The notes under the pieces are model-generated. The model worked only from the letters and a program-made list of their open reading frames with translations. It had not been told where the DNA came from and did no database searches. Below are positions 38,302 through 47,200 of a stretch of DNA of 64,000 nt, piece after piece; within the stretch, counting starts at the first letter, position 1, and every line of letters starts with the position of its first letter. Location of the stretch: NCBI RefSeq assembly GCF_034006445.1, contig NZ_JAVESS010000001.1:581923-645922 (forward strand), in the 5' to 3' direction. Position numbers and translations under genes: made by a program. This stretch comes from Desulfovibrio sp. GTDB taxonomy: Bacteria > Desulfobacterota > Desulfovibrionia > Desulfovibrionales > Desulfovibrionaceae.

Positions 38302-39897
38302 ATGTCACAGCCTCCGACCTTTTTCCCCAACGGCGTGCAAAACAAAAACGCCAACGATACAGAAAATCGCGGAACGTCCACTTCCACGGCTCCATCCGCG
38401 ACGGGCAAGCCTCCTACACAGTCTGGGGCTTTTTCGCGTCCGGCTGACGAACAAACGTCACGCCTTGGCGCAGGTCTGACGCAGCCGCCACAACCGACAT
38501 CTGCTTTCAAACCCTCCGGATTTGCCCCACGCCCCACAGACCCCGCTGCGTCTCCGGCGCGACCTGCATTTGGCACCACTGCGGGAAGCAGTCCCTTCAG
38601 TTCTGCTGGCACCACGCCAACCCAGCCTTCTGCATTTGGCGGCGCCACCTCCCCCTATGTTGGTCAGTCTGGCCTGGGACAACCCAATCTGGGGCAGTCC
38701 ACCTGGACGTCGCCCTTGCGCCAGGCAGCCCAGACGCCGCCAGGAACCTCCGTTTCCAGCCCCTTTGCCGCAAAAGACGCCGCTGCGCAAAGATCTCCCG
38801 CCGGGGCACAGCAGGCATCCGCTTTCGGCACGACAGGCTCAAGCCTTTTTCCTTCGGCAGGCGCGGCGGGCAACAGAACCAGCGCGTTCCAGTCCGGGGC
38901 CAATGCGACGCCGCAGGCGGCAATGCCGCCAAAGGCACCTCTTTTCCGCAGCACGCAGCCCGGCACGCCTTTGCGTCAACCCCTCACCCCAAGTTCGGCC
39001 TTTCGCACGCCCACCCCTGCTGTTGAAAACACAAAGGCTACTTCGCCCTTTCGCAAGGACTTGCAGATTTCGGATGAGGAATTTTTGCAGCTTCGTGATT
39101 TTATTTACCAGCAATGCGGCATTTTTATCGCCGAAAACCGCAAATATCTGGTTGAAAACCGTCTTTCCAATCGCATCAAGGATTTGAACCTCAAAAGTTA
39201 CAACGAATACTACAATTTCCTCCGGTTTGATGCCAGTCGAAAGACTGAATTAAACAAGCTTTTTGAGGTTGTTACTACCAACGAAACCAGTTTTTTCCGC
39301 AATCCGCCGCAACTGGAAGTTTTTCAAAAAAACGTGCTGCCTGATATACTGGATCAATGCCGCCAAAAAGGACAAAAAAAATTACGTATCTGGTCGGCAG
39401 GCTGTTCCACAGGTGAGGAGCCCTATACCCTCGCTATCATTCTTCACGAAGTTCTCAGAAGTGAAATCCATAGCTGGGATATCAAAATAACGGCCAACGA
39501 TCTTTCTGAAGCCGTACTTGCCGCCGCAAGGCGTGGCATCTACAGCGAGTATGCACTGCGCACCACGCCAAAATCCATCGTAGACACCTACTTCGTTAAA
39601 GAGGACAGTGTATACAAGATCAAGCCCGAACTGAAGAACCTCGTTTCTTTTGGGCAGATAAATCTTAGCGACAAAGAGCAGTTGAGGCGTGTTGATAAAT
39701 CGCAGATCGTTTTTTGCCGTAATGTCATCATTTACTTTGACGATGAAATGAAGCGCAAAGTCATCAATGCCTTCTATGACAACCTGGAGGTCAATGGCGC
39801 ACTGCTCATCGGCCATTCAGAGTCGCTGCACAATATCAGCCGTGCGTTCCAGCTGGAGCATTTCAAAGGCACCATCGTCTACCGCAAGCTGGCTTAG
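38302..39897 (+). CDS. cheR: Chemotaxis methyltransferase CheR with long disordered N-terminus
   Basis: 531 residues. Residues 1 to about 250 are low-complexity, rich in Pro, Ser, Thr, Ala, Gly and Phe, with repeated SxFG/SPF/PSAF motifs, and surely disordered. From 253 comes a full CheR: N-terminal helical domain ISDEEFLQLRDFIYQQCGI, ETSFFRNPPQ, the SAM-binding GCSTGEEPYTLAI at about 367-379, ITANDLSEAVL, FCRNVIIYFDDEMKRKV and the C-terminal HSESLHN. It methylates receptor glutamates with SAM. It starts 2 bases after the HEAT gene. Ordinary CheR has about 270-290 residues, so the extension nearly doubles it. Confidence 0.93.
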   Translation: MSQPPTFFPNGVQNKNANDTENRGTSTSTAPSATGKPPTQSGAFSRPADEQTSRLGAGLTQPPQPTSAFKPSGFAPRPTDPAASPARPAFGTTAGSSPFSSAGTTPTQPSAFGGATSPYVGQSGLGQPNLGQSTWTSPLRQAAQTPPGTSVSSPFAAKDAAAQRSPAGAQQASAFGTTGSSLFPSAGAAGNRTSAFQSGANATPQAAMPPKAPLFRSTQPGTPLRQPLTPSSAFRTPTPAVENTKATSPFRKDLQISDEEFLQLRDFIYQQCGIFIAENRKYLVENRLSNRIKDLNLKSYNEYYNFLRFDASRKTELNKLFEVVTTNETSFFRNPPQLEVFQKNVLPDILDQCRQKGQKKLRIWSAGCSTGEEPYTLAIILHEVLRSEIHSWDIKITANDLSEAVLAAARRGIYSEYALRTTPKSIVDTYFVKEDSVYKIKPELKNLVSFGQINLSDKEQLRRVDKSQIVFCRNVIIYFDDEMKRKVINAFYDNLEVNGALLIGHSESLHNISRAFQLEHFKGTIVYRKLA

Positions 39898-39904
39898 GCA
39901 CGAC

Positions 39905-40681
39905 ATGTGCGCCAAGATCCTGGCTGTTGCCAATCAGAAAGGAGGCGTGGGAAAAACCACAACCGCTGTGACCCTGGGTTGTGCGCTGGTACGGGCGGGA
40001 AAAAAAATCCTGTTGCTGGACCTTGATCCGCATGCCTGTGCGACCCTGCACGCCAGGATATATCCAGAGGACGTGCGTTACAGCCTGCATGACATTTTTA
40101 TGGCCTCCGAAGAAAGCTGGCCCGCGCTGTGGCCGCTTCTGCTGCGCTCACAGGCATTGCACGGTATGGATATGGCCCCTGGCAGCATTCGCCTGTCGGA
40201 GCTTGAAGTTGATTTTAAAGACAGAAGCGCCAAAGGCAGCATACTTGGCAGAAGCCTGGAGGCCGTGCGCAAGGATTATGACTTTATCATTCTGGATTGC
40301 CCGCCCCATGTAGGCATACTTCTTGTAAACGCACTGGTGGCGGCCGACTTGCTGATAATTCCGATACAGACAGATTTTTTGGCGCTGCACGGTTTGAAGC
40401 TGCTGTTTGACACGCTGCATACACTCAACAAGGCGCTGGGCAGACCCATTCTCTACCGGGCCCTGCCCACCATGTATGACAAGCGCGCCAAGGCATGCAC
40501 CAGGGTACTGGAGCTTTTGCAGCGAAAAATGGATCACGCTATGTTCAACTCCATTATTGGCATTGACACACGTTTTCGTGAAGCCAGCGCTCAGGGATGC
40601 AGTATCTATGACATTGACCAGCATTCGCGAGGGGCACGCTGCTATGAAGCTCTTGCGCAGGAAGTGTTGCAACTATGGTAA
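39905..40681 (+). CDS. ParA/MinD-type ATPase of the chemosensory cluster
   Basis: 258 residues. The deviant Walker A KGGVGKTT is at 12-19 with the second lysine K17; Walker A' LLDLDPHACAT replaces the usual D-x-D-P-Q; Walker B FIILDCPPH. Start ATG 39905 lies 8 bases after the cheR stop; the upstream frame from 39767 overlaps cheR. In chemosensory operons such ATPases (ParC-like) place the receptor/CheA clusters at poles or segregate them at division, so localisation of this array is the likely job. It overlaps cheW by 7 bases (ATGGTAA). No parB is present, as expected for this type. Confidence 0.92.
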   Translation: MCAKILAVANQKGGVGKTTTAVTLGCALVRAGKKILLLDLDPHACATLHARIYPEDVRYSLHDIFMASEESWPALWPLLLRSQALHGMDMAPGSIRLSELEVDFKDRSAKGSILGRSLEAVRKDYDFIILDCPPHVGILLVNALVAADLLIIPIQTDFLALHGLKLLFDTLHTLNKALGRPILYRALPTMYDKRAKACTRVLELLQRKMDHAMFNSIIGIDTRFREASAQGCSIYDIDQHSRGARCYEALAQEVLQLW

Positions 40682-41391
40682 AAACGCCTGAAGAATATTT
40701 CTCTGGTCAGAGTTTTACCCCGCCGGGTATGGCAGGGTCATCGTCTGCGCTCAGCGCCGCTGAACAGGCTTTTGTTCAAAAGTATCTTGGCGTTGATGCG
40801 CTGGCGGATATGTCCATATACGCGCCCGATGCCGCAGATGCAGCGCCGGACGCAGCCCTGGGCAGTATATCCACCCCCGGCGTTGAGGGGCGCGAGGATC
40901 ATGCAGTGCGCCCCGCGCATTCCGCCGTCAGTTTAAAAACGCAATTGACCACACTGCCCACAGTGCAGATGGTGTCGTTCTATGTGCGCGAACAGATTTT
41001 TCTTCTGCCGGTTTGCGTGATTGTTGAAGTGTTGCGGCATATGCCGCTCACACGGCTGCCCATGGCTCCGCCCTTTGTAGCTGGCGTCGTCAACCTGCGG
41101 GGGCGCGTCACCCCGCTGCTGCACCTTGATGCCCTGCTGACCCTTGATCAGCAGCATCGTTACACACCCGAAAGTTTCATTGTGGTGTGCGGCAGTGAAG
41201 AAATGCAGCTTGGCCTTATCGTTGATAAGATTCATACTATGTATATGCTGGATCAGGCCAAGATCAACTGGAATGCCGAGGTCCAACTGGGAGCCAGCGC
41301 AGACCTGCTTTGCGGACTTGCCGAAGTGAATGACCACCTGCACGGCATTGTTGACCCACAAATGATCGTGGAAAAGCTGCTTGAAGCTTAA
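40675..41391 (+). CDS. cheW: CheW-domain coupling protein
   Basis: 238 residues. The CheW fold occupies about 100-238: VQMVSFYVREQIFLLPVCVIVEVLRHMPLTRLPMAPPFVAGVVNLRGRVTPLLHLDALL, with the conserved NLRG and the V-x-G-V-V pattern, and DLLCGLAEVNDHLHGIVD at the end. The first 100 residues are an extension with a short acidic/alanine-rich stretch (AADAAPDAAL) that may bind the neighbouring ParA-like ATPase. It links receptors with CheA. It is translationally coupled to the ParA gene. Confidence 0.9.
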   Translation: MVKTPEEYFSGQSFTPPGMAGSSSALSAAEQAFVQKYLGVDALADMSIYAPDAADAAPDAALGSISTPGVEGREDHAVRPAHSAVSLKTQLTTLPTVQMVSFYVREQIFLLPVCVIVEVLRHMPLTRLPMAPPFVAGVVNLRGRVTPLLHLDALLTLDQQHRYTPESFIVVCGSEEMQLGLIVDKIHTMYMLDQAKINWNAEVQLGASADLLCGLAEVNDHLHGIVDPQMIVEKLLEA

Positions 41392-41622
41392 TACACTAAA
41401 TTTGTAATAAAATTGTGCCGTTGCAAAAAGTGTAAATAACCTCTAAACAGTTCGCATCGATATGACGTGTGGCAAGCTTTTGAGTGCTCTTTCAGGGCTC
41501 AGCCCTTTATTATGGCGCACATTCTTTGTGTGCGCGGCTGCTTTCAGCATAATCGGACAATCGAACACCCAGGTTTGCCCGATAAAGCGGCAGTCAACAT
41601 CTGACGGACAGGAACGGATATT

Positions 41623-41991
41623 ATGAAAAAACATATCATGGTCGTCGATGACTCAAAGACCATCCGTAATCTGGTGGCCTTTGTGCTAAAAGGAGAAGGC
41701 TTTAAGGTCAGTACCGCTGAAGACGGCCTTGATGCCATTGAAAAGCTGTACAGCCTGGACCCCGTTGATCTGATCGTCTCCGATGTCAACATGCCTCGCA
41801 TGGATGGATTCACGTTCATTAAAACCATCCGCGCGCAGGACGCTTACAAGGACATCCCCATTATTGTTCTCTCAACGGAAGGACAGGAAAAGGATATACA
41901 GACCGGCATGAGCCTTGGGGCAAATCTTTATATGGTCAAGCCCGCCCAGCCCGAAAAAATGGTCCGTAATATAAAGATGCTCTTGGGTTAG
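41623..41991 (+). CDS. cheY: Single-domain response regulator CheY
   Basis: 122 residues, one receiver domain: acidic pocket VVDDSKT, phospho-acceptor in IVSDVNMPRMDG (D52 region), the conserved T/S in IIVLSTEGQ and K in VKPAQPEK. It is phosphorylated by CheA and would signal to the flagellar switch or another output. RBS ACGGACAGGAACGG region with GGA upstream of ATG 41623. The 230-base gap from cheW may hold a second promoter (TTGCAA 17 bases before TAAACA, near 41424-41452), but this is weak. cheA begins 63 bases downstream. Confidence 0.93.
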   Translation: MKKHIMVVDDSKTIRNLVAFVLKGEGFKVSTAEDGLDAIEKLYSLDPVDLIVSDVNMPRMDGFTFIKTIRAQDAYKDIPIIVLSTEGQEKDIQTGMSLGANLYMVKPAQPEKMVRNIKMLLG

Positions 41992-42054
41992 CCGATAAGA
42001 AAGACAACATTACCCGTCAGGGTACAGCGCTTTCAGTCAAGCAGGGTATGGGGT

Positions 42055-45000
42055 ATGAGCCAAGATTTTTTTGACCCAGAATTATTTGCCGACTTTATTG
42101 CAGAGGCAAAAGAGCATCTTGAGACCATCGAGCCCAATCTTTTGGAGCTTGAAAAGGCCCCAGGAAACTTGGCCCTGCTCAATGATATTTTTCGCCCCAT
42201 GCATTCCCTCAAGGGAGCTTCAGGCTTTCTTGGGCTAAACCGTATCAATCAGCTTGCGCACAAGGCCGAAAATATTCTTGACGAACTGCGCAAAGGCAGC
42301 ATGGTGGTCACATCGGAAATTATGGATGTCATTTTGGCCTCCACCGATGCCCTGCGTCAGATGATCGACAACCTTGAGGCCAACAATTCTGAAGGAGAGG
42401 TTGAAACCGGTCACATTATGGCGCAGATCGACGCCATTATGGCTGGCGACAGCCCCGCTCTGAACCCGCCCGCTGACGCTGCTCCTGTTGCCGAAACCGC
42501 TGCCGCCCCTGCGGTCACGGATGTTCAGGCACAAGGTGCCCTTCCGGCTGAAACCAGTGCTGGCGGGTACCCCGCAGCGGAATTGCCTCAGAATGCCCAG
42601 GCTGATTCCGTTTCTGCGCCCGACAATGCCAACGGCATGTCCGGCAAGGAATGGGTGGGCACCCTGCCTGCGCACGAGCCCTATGCCCTTACGGCCTTCG
42701 GCGAAGGACATCTTAAAGATTTCATCGACGAATCCATTGAGATCATAGAAAATCTCACCAATGGGCTTCTGGATCTTGAAGAAAATCCCACAGGTCAGAA
42801 TGATCTGGTCAATGACCTTTTCCGCTTTTTCCACAATATGAAGGGCAATAGCGGCATTATTGGCTATAATGAGCTCAATGCGCTGACCCATGAAGCGGAA
42901 ACCCTGCTTAACAATGTACGGCAGGGCAAGATAACTCCGAACCACGATCTTATCGACCTGCTCCTGCTGGTTGTGGATGTAATGGAAGCCCTGGTTCGCA
43001 ATATTGATATTGCTTCCGGGCAGGCCACTCCCTTTGAAACCGATGCCGTGGTACGACAGCTCCAGGCTGCCCTGGCAGGCGGCCCCATTGCCTTGCCGGA
43101 AGAACTGCTGGCGGCGCAAGGGCGCGCCCATATGCCTGCCGAAGAACCCAGGGATTCCGGAACAGAGGCGGCTAACCAGGCCTCTTCTGTTGAAGTGGTC
43201 ACCCCCACAATTATTCCGGTCGGTTCCGAAAGCGACGACACGGAAGCGTTCCGCGTTACCGTGCAGCAGCAGATTGAAATCATACACGCCGCTCTGGAAA
43301 CACTCAAAAAAAACGGCAGCCACAAAGATTCCATCGACGCCCTGTTCCGTTGCCTTGTGGCCATAAAGAACGCCTGCGCCTTTGTGGGGCTAGCCGACAT
43401 TAAGACCTACGCGGAACGCACCGCCGGCATCGTTGACCAGGGGCGCATCAGCGACATCGATTTTGGCCTTATGATCGACCTGCTCAGTCAGGAAGTCAGT
43501 ATCATTGAAGATATGATCCGCCAGGCGCTGGCTGAGGGCAAAGTTGCGGCGGACGTCTGCTCCAGCGCTGAAAAAGCGGTGGATGAAAATGACGAATCTG
43601 ACAGCCCGTCCACGGCATCTGACGCAGACCACACCCAGCCCAAAACTTCGACAGCAATGGCCAGCGTCGCTCCGGCCCAGGCATCCCAGCCCGTCGCAAG
43701 TCGTGAAGGGCAAAGCGCTGCCGTTAAACCTGCCGCGGCTTCAACCCCCGTGGCCCCTGCCGCCCCCGCCAGAACTGTCGCCCCGGCCGCACAGCCTGCT
43801 CCTGCGGCTGCCATGCCGCGTCCGGCTGCACCCCAGACCAAGGGGGCTGCGCCTGCTGCTGAAAATCACAAAAGTTCCTCGACTATACGAGTGGATCACG
43901 AACGCCTCGACCACCTCATGAACCTTATCGGCGAACTTATTATCAATCGTAACCGGTACACCCTCATTGCCCGCTCTCTTGAAGACAGCAGCGAAAAGGT
44001 GGACATCTCGCACGTGGCGCAAAGCCTTTCTGAAACCACCTATGCCATGGCCCGTATTTCTGATGATCTGCAAGACACCATCATGAAAGTACGCATGGTT
44101 CCGGTTTCTTCTGTATTTTCACGCTTCCCCCGCCTCGTGCGCGACCTTTCGCGCAAAAGCGGAAAAGAAGTGGACCTGATCATGGAAGGCGAGGAAACAG
44201 AACTGGACAAAAGCGTGGTGGAAGTTATCGGAGACCCGCTGGTACACCTTATCCGCAACTCTGTCGATCACGGCATTGAACCTGAGGATGTGCGCATTGC
44301 CGCAGGCAAGCCCCCCAAGGGCAAGGTCACGTTGCGTGCCTTCCACAAGGGCAATTCTGTTGCCATTGAAATTGAAGATGACGGCAAGGGCATAGACCCG
44401 GTCAAGATGCGCGAAATCGCCGTGCGCAAGGGCCTGATTACCACAGAAGAAGCCGCCCAGCTTGACGACCGAGAGGCTGTGGAACTCATCTTCGCGCCCG
44501 GCTTCTCCTCTGCCGACCAGATCACTGACATTTCCGGCCGAGGTGTTGGCATGGACGTTGTGCGTACCAATATCAAGAACCTAAAGGGCAGCGTCAGCAC
44601 CCACTCCGAGGTCGGCAAGGGAACGCGCTTCACCCTCAGCCTGCCGCTGACTCTGGCCATTATTGATGCCCTTATGGTTAATGTTTCAGGCCAGATGTAT
44701 GCCATCCCCCTTGATGCGGTGTCTGAAACGACAAAGATCGAGGCCAAGCGTCTTACCGACGTAAAGGGCCGCAAGGCCGTCACATTGCGCGGTGAGGTGC
44801 TTGGTATTGTTGAAATGGCAGAAATGCTTGGACTGCCCCGCGCCAGTGATCCCCTCCCCGATGTGCTTTCCGTTGTGGTCATTCACGATAATGACCGCCG
44901 CCTTGGCCTGGTTGTGGACAGGTTGCTGGAAAGGCAGGAAATCGTCATCAAGCCCCTTGGAGCCTACCTTGGGGATCTCAAGGGCATTTCCGGCGCGACC

Positions 45001-45132
45001 ATTATGGGTGATGGTTCTGTTATCCTGATTCTGGATCCACATGAAATCTATCTGATGGCCACATCCAAGGCGTCGTCCATGGCTCCTCCGGCAGGAGAAA
45101 GCAAGCAGCCCGCTTCATCAGCCAGAGTTTGA
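42055..45132 (+). CDS. cheA: Chemotaxis histidine kinase CheA with three HPt-like domains
   Basis: 1,025 residues. HPt1 (about 5-110) with H50 (FRPMHSLKGASG); HPt2 (about 218-330) with H260 (FRFFHNMKGNSG); a third HPt-like domain (about 398-500) in which the same place reads FRCLVAIKNACAF, so the histidine is replaced by V435 and it cannot be phosphorylated there. An Ala/Pro-rich linker (about 505-605) follows, then the dimerisation domain (IRVDHERLDHLMNLIGELIINRNRY), the HATPase with HLIRNSVDHGIE and DDGKGID and GRGVGMDVV boxes, and the CheW-like P5 domain. There are no recognisable P2 domains or fused receiver. It autophosphorylates and passes phosphate to CheY and CheB. Confidence 0.94.
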   Translation: MSQDFFDPELFADFIAEAKEHLETIEPNLLELEKAPGNLALLNDIFRPMHSLKGASGFLGLNRINQLAHKAENILDELRKGSMVVTSEIMDVILASTDALRQMIDNLEANNSEGEVETGHIMAQIDAIMAGDSPALNPPADAAPVAETAAAPAVTDVQAQGALPAETSAGGYPAAELPQNAQADSVSAPDNANGMSGKEWVGTLPAHEPYALTAFGEGHLKDFIDESIEIIENLTNGLLDLEENPTGQNDLVNDLFRFFHNMKGNSGIIGYNELNALTHEAETLLNNVRQGKITPNHDLIDLLLLVVDVMEALVRNIDIASGQATPFETDAVVRQLQAALAGGPIALPEELLAAQGRAHMPAEEPRDSGTEAANQASSVEVVTPTIIPVGSESDDTEAFRVTVQQQIEIIHAALETLKKNGSHKDSIDALFRCLVAIKNACAFVGLADIKTYAERTAGIVDQGRISDIDFGLMIDLLSQEVSIIEDMIRQALAEGKVAADVCSSAEKAVDENDESDSPSTASDADHTQPKTSTAMASVAPAQASQPVASREGQSAAVKPAAASTPVAPAAPARTVAPAAQPAPAAAMPRPAAPQTKGAAPAAENHKSSSTIRVDHERLDHLMNLIGELIINRNRYTLIARSLEDSSEKVDISHVAQSLSETTYAMARISDDLQDTIMKVRMVPVSSVFSRFPRLVRDLSRKSGKEVDLIMEGEETELDKSVVEVIGDPLVHLIRNSVDHGIEPEDVRIAAGKPPKGKVTLRAFHKGNSVAIEIEDDGKGIDPVKMREIAVRKGLITTEEAAQLDDREAVELIFAPGFSSADQITDISGRGVGMDVVRTNIKNLKGSVSTHSEVGKGTRFTLSLPLTLAIIDALMVNVSGQMYAIPLDAVSETTKIEAKRLTDVKGRKAVTLRGEVLGIVEMAEMLGLPRASDPLPDVLSVVVIHDNDRRLGLVVDRLLERQEIVIKPLGAYLGDLKGISGATIMGDGSVILILDPHEIYLMATSKASSMAPPAGESKQPASSARV

Positions 45133-45343
45133 CAGGTATATGATGCAGAGAACTTTTCCTGATAACGACACCACACCGTTGTGCCCATCGGTTTCGAGAA
45201 AATTTCTTGCCTTTTAGTGCTGCATCAGCTATAGCACTTCTTCGCGCGGTTACGCCCACTCATACGCTGAACATCTTCCGGCGCAGGGCCTCGTTTTTGC
45301 CGCATGTGAAGTGAACAACTTTTTTGCATATACGGAGGATAGT

Positions 45344-45553
45344 ATGAGCAAGGAATGCATTTTCTGCGGCAAAAAGCCCCAGGTTGGAAATCTCGTCAGC
45401 CATTCCAACATCAAGACCAAGCGTCGCTTCAACCCCAACCTCCAGCGCGTTCGGCACCAGTTCGCCGATGGCAGCGTGCGGACCCTTACCGTCTGCACCC
45501 GTTGCATCCGTTCTGGCGTGGTGTCCAAGCCCCTGGTTCGCAAGCAGGGTTAG
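45344..45553 (+). CDS. rpmB: 50S ribosomal protein L28 (zinc-binding form)
   Basis: 69 residues. It starts [22 protein letters not shown] and has four cysteines, C5-x2-C8 and C51-x2-C54, i.e. the zinc-ribbon C+ form; [13 protein letters not shown] is the family signature. ATG 45344 follows ACGGAGGATAGT. The C+ form usually indicates normal zinc supply. A terminator follows the gene, separating it from the rhomboid gene. Confidence 0.96.
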   Translation: MSKECIFCGKKPQVGNLVSHSNIKTKRRFNPNLQRVRHQFADGSVRTLTVCTRCIRSGVVSKPLVRKQG

Positions 45554-45571
45554 CACCTTTTTTCGCATCTG

Positions 45572-45604
45572 AGGCCCCGTCAGTATTCTGTCGGGGCCTT
45601 TTTT
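45572..45604 (+). terminator. Terminator of rpmB
   Basis: AGGCCCCG (45572-45579), 12-base loop, CGGGGCCT (45592-45599) then TTTTTT. Clear intrinsic terminator. Confidence 0.9.
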
Positions 45605-45609
45605 GCTAT

Positions 45610-46581
45610 ATGCCGCCGACATTTTCGCGCGCTTCAAAGCCCACCAGCGGGCGCTGGCTTATTCGTAGAAGACCCAACAGCTTGCCACGGTTCTGGCGAA
45701 ACATCAGCCAGGCCAGTGGAGCGGACAATTACGTGCGCTTTCGCGACTGGCTGCTGGTGCTCAATGCCCGCGCCATTCCTCACAAAACAGTTTCACTGTC
45801 GGGCAGGGAACAAATTTATGTTCCTCCCCTGCTCGAAGGCATCGCCCTTGCGGAGCTTGGCGAGTTTTCTGCTGAAAGCAGCAGGCCTGCGCCAGTTCCC
45901 AAGCCTTTGCGCATGCACAGGCATTATGCCTTTGCCGCGCTTTTTCTTTTGCCCCTGCTTGTCTGGCATGGCTGGCGCGTGGACTGGTGGCCAGCACCCC
46001 GTCTTTTGCCTCCGCCCGAAACATGGTCAGGGGCGGGCATGCTTGATAATGTTCTGGTACGCATCTACGGACAATGGTACCGACTGGCCACCGCACTGAC
46101 CCTGCATGCAGGGCTGACGCATTTATGCGGTAATCTGGCCTTTGGCGCCATCTTCCTCCCCTTGCTTGCCCGGCTCACCGGAATAGGTCGCGCCCTGTGG
46201 CTTACTGTGGCTGGCGGCATCCTGGGCAACGGACTGACAGTGCTTTTTCGCCCACGCCTGGTCACTAGCATGGGCTTTTCCACCGCACTCTTTGCCGCAG
46301 TGGGGGCATTGGCCGGATTTATGGCCCTGCAACACAGCCAGCGCGGCAAGGCCATCCTGCCAATCGCGGCGGGAATCGCCATCCTGGCCATGCTCGGCAC
46401 TGAAGGCGAACGCACTGACTACGCTGCGCATATTGCAGGCCTTTGCAGCGGCATGGCCTTGGGCGCATGGGAGGCCTGGCGCTTGGGAAAAAACTGGCCC
46501 GCCCTTCCTCAACTGCTGGCCGGAGCACTGGCTGTGGCGGTTCTTGTCCTGGCATGGTACTGGGCCTTTGCCGCACTTTGA
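45610..46581 (+). CDS. Rhomboid family intramembrane serine protease
   Basis: 323 residues counted from ATG 45610; there is no RBS there because it sits in the tail of the rpmB terminator, so the true start may differ. A soluble N-terminus (1-105) is followed by six or seven membrane segments. Rhomboid marks: HLCGN (H171, N175) in helix 2, the serine helix with S224 (SMGFSTALFA) and H274 (DYAAHIAGLCSG). The serine context is G-F-S-T, whereas most rhomboids have G-x-S-G; H and S are both kept, so activity is likely but not certain. Rhomboids cut transmembrane segments of other membrane proteins. Confidence 0.8.
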   Translation: MPPTFSRASKPTSGRWLIRRRPNSLPRFWRNISQASGADNYVRFRDWLLVLNARAIPHKTVSLSGREQIYVPPLLEGIALAELGEFSAESSRPAPVPKPLRMHRHYAFAALFLLPLLVWHGWRVDWWPAPRLLPPPETWSGAGMLDNVLVRIYGQWYRLATALTLHAGLTHLCGNLAFGAIFLPLLARLTGIGRALWLTVAGGILGNGLTVLFRPRLVTSMGFSTALFAAVGALAGFMALQHSQRGKAILPIAAGIAILAMLGTEGERTDYAAHIAGLCSGMALGAWEAWRLGKNWPALPQLLAGALAVAVLVLAWYWAFAAL

Positions 46582-46846
46582 GGCTGCTCCATTGGCTCCA
46601 GGCGCCCAGAAAAAAAGTCGGTACTGAACGCGGCAGACATGAACAGGCAAGAAACCACAGATCCTCGAAAATTTGCTTCACTAAGCCCGACGTCCTGGCA
46701 GTAAGCCCTACGTCCTGGATGTGCAGTCATCTATGCGCATCTGAAGCAGATTTTTTGGGAAAATCCGCAGGAGCCTGCCCCGCTGAATTTCACATTCCCC
46801 TGCCTTTTGCGCACGTACGCTTTTTCAAAGATTACATGCTTGCAAC
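46582..46846. other. Intergenic with a 20-bp tandem duplication
   Basis: No supported gene. TAAGCCC(G/T)ACGTCCTGG(CA/AT)G occurs twice in tandem (46682-46701, 46702-46721). Lies between convergent transcription units. Confidence 0.45.
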
Positions 46847-46884
46847 AAAAAGCGGCCAGCTTCCCAAAGGGAAAAGCTGGCCGC
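46847..46884 (-). terminator. Terminator of the bfr-rd2 operon
   Basis: Perfect 11-bp stem GCGGCCAGCTT/AAGCTGGCCGC (46852-46862 with 46874-46884); on the minus strand it is followed by TTTTT. It can act in both directions, but the U-run is on the minus side. Confidence 0.85.
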
Positions 46885-46988
46885 CAACGTATGGCCTCAG
46901 GGTCGTTTTACCTGCCGGTTTGTGGGGGCAGCCCATTGGCCGGGATTATTCAACAATCAATGCGCTTGCACCGATCCCGCGACGATGC

Positions 46989-47177
46989 CTAGGCCTCGTC
47001 GCTCAACCTGCGAAAGCTTTTTTTACCAGCACCGCAAACCGGGCAATGCCAATCATCCGGCAAATCTTCAAACTTGGTTCCCGCCGGAATCTTGTGGCGC
47101 TTGTCACCGCGATCGGGGTCATATACGTAACCACAGTTCACCATCTGGCAACGCCACATGTCATGAGGATCAGCCAT
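46989..47177 (-). CDS. rd2: Type II rubredoxin (Rd2)
   Basis: 62 residues. One Fe(Cys)4 centre from C10, C15, C45 and C48. The first pair is C-x4-C (CQMVNC) instead of the usual C-x2-C, with [10 protein letters not shown] and [11 protein letters not shown] following. This spacing is the known mark of the second rubredoxin of D. desulfuricans. Small electron carrier in the cytoplasm, here the probable electron donor to the bacterioferritin encoded just upstream (bfr stop to rd2 start 23 bases). RBS GGGAGGCTCC before ATG 47177. A terminator lies 104 bases downstream. Confidence 0.95.
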   Translation of the reverse strand: MADPHDMWRCQMVNCGYVYDPDRGDKRHKIPAGTKFEDLPDDWHCPVCGAGKKSFRRLSDEA

Positions 47178-47200
47178 GGAGCCTCCCTTGTAAACAATTA

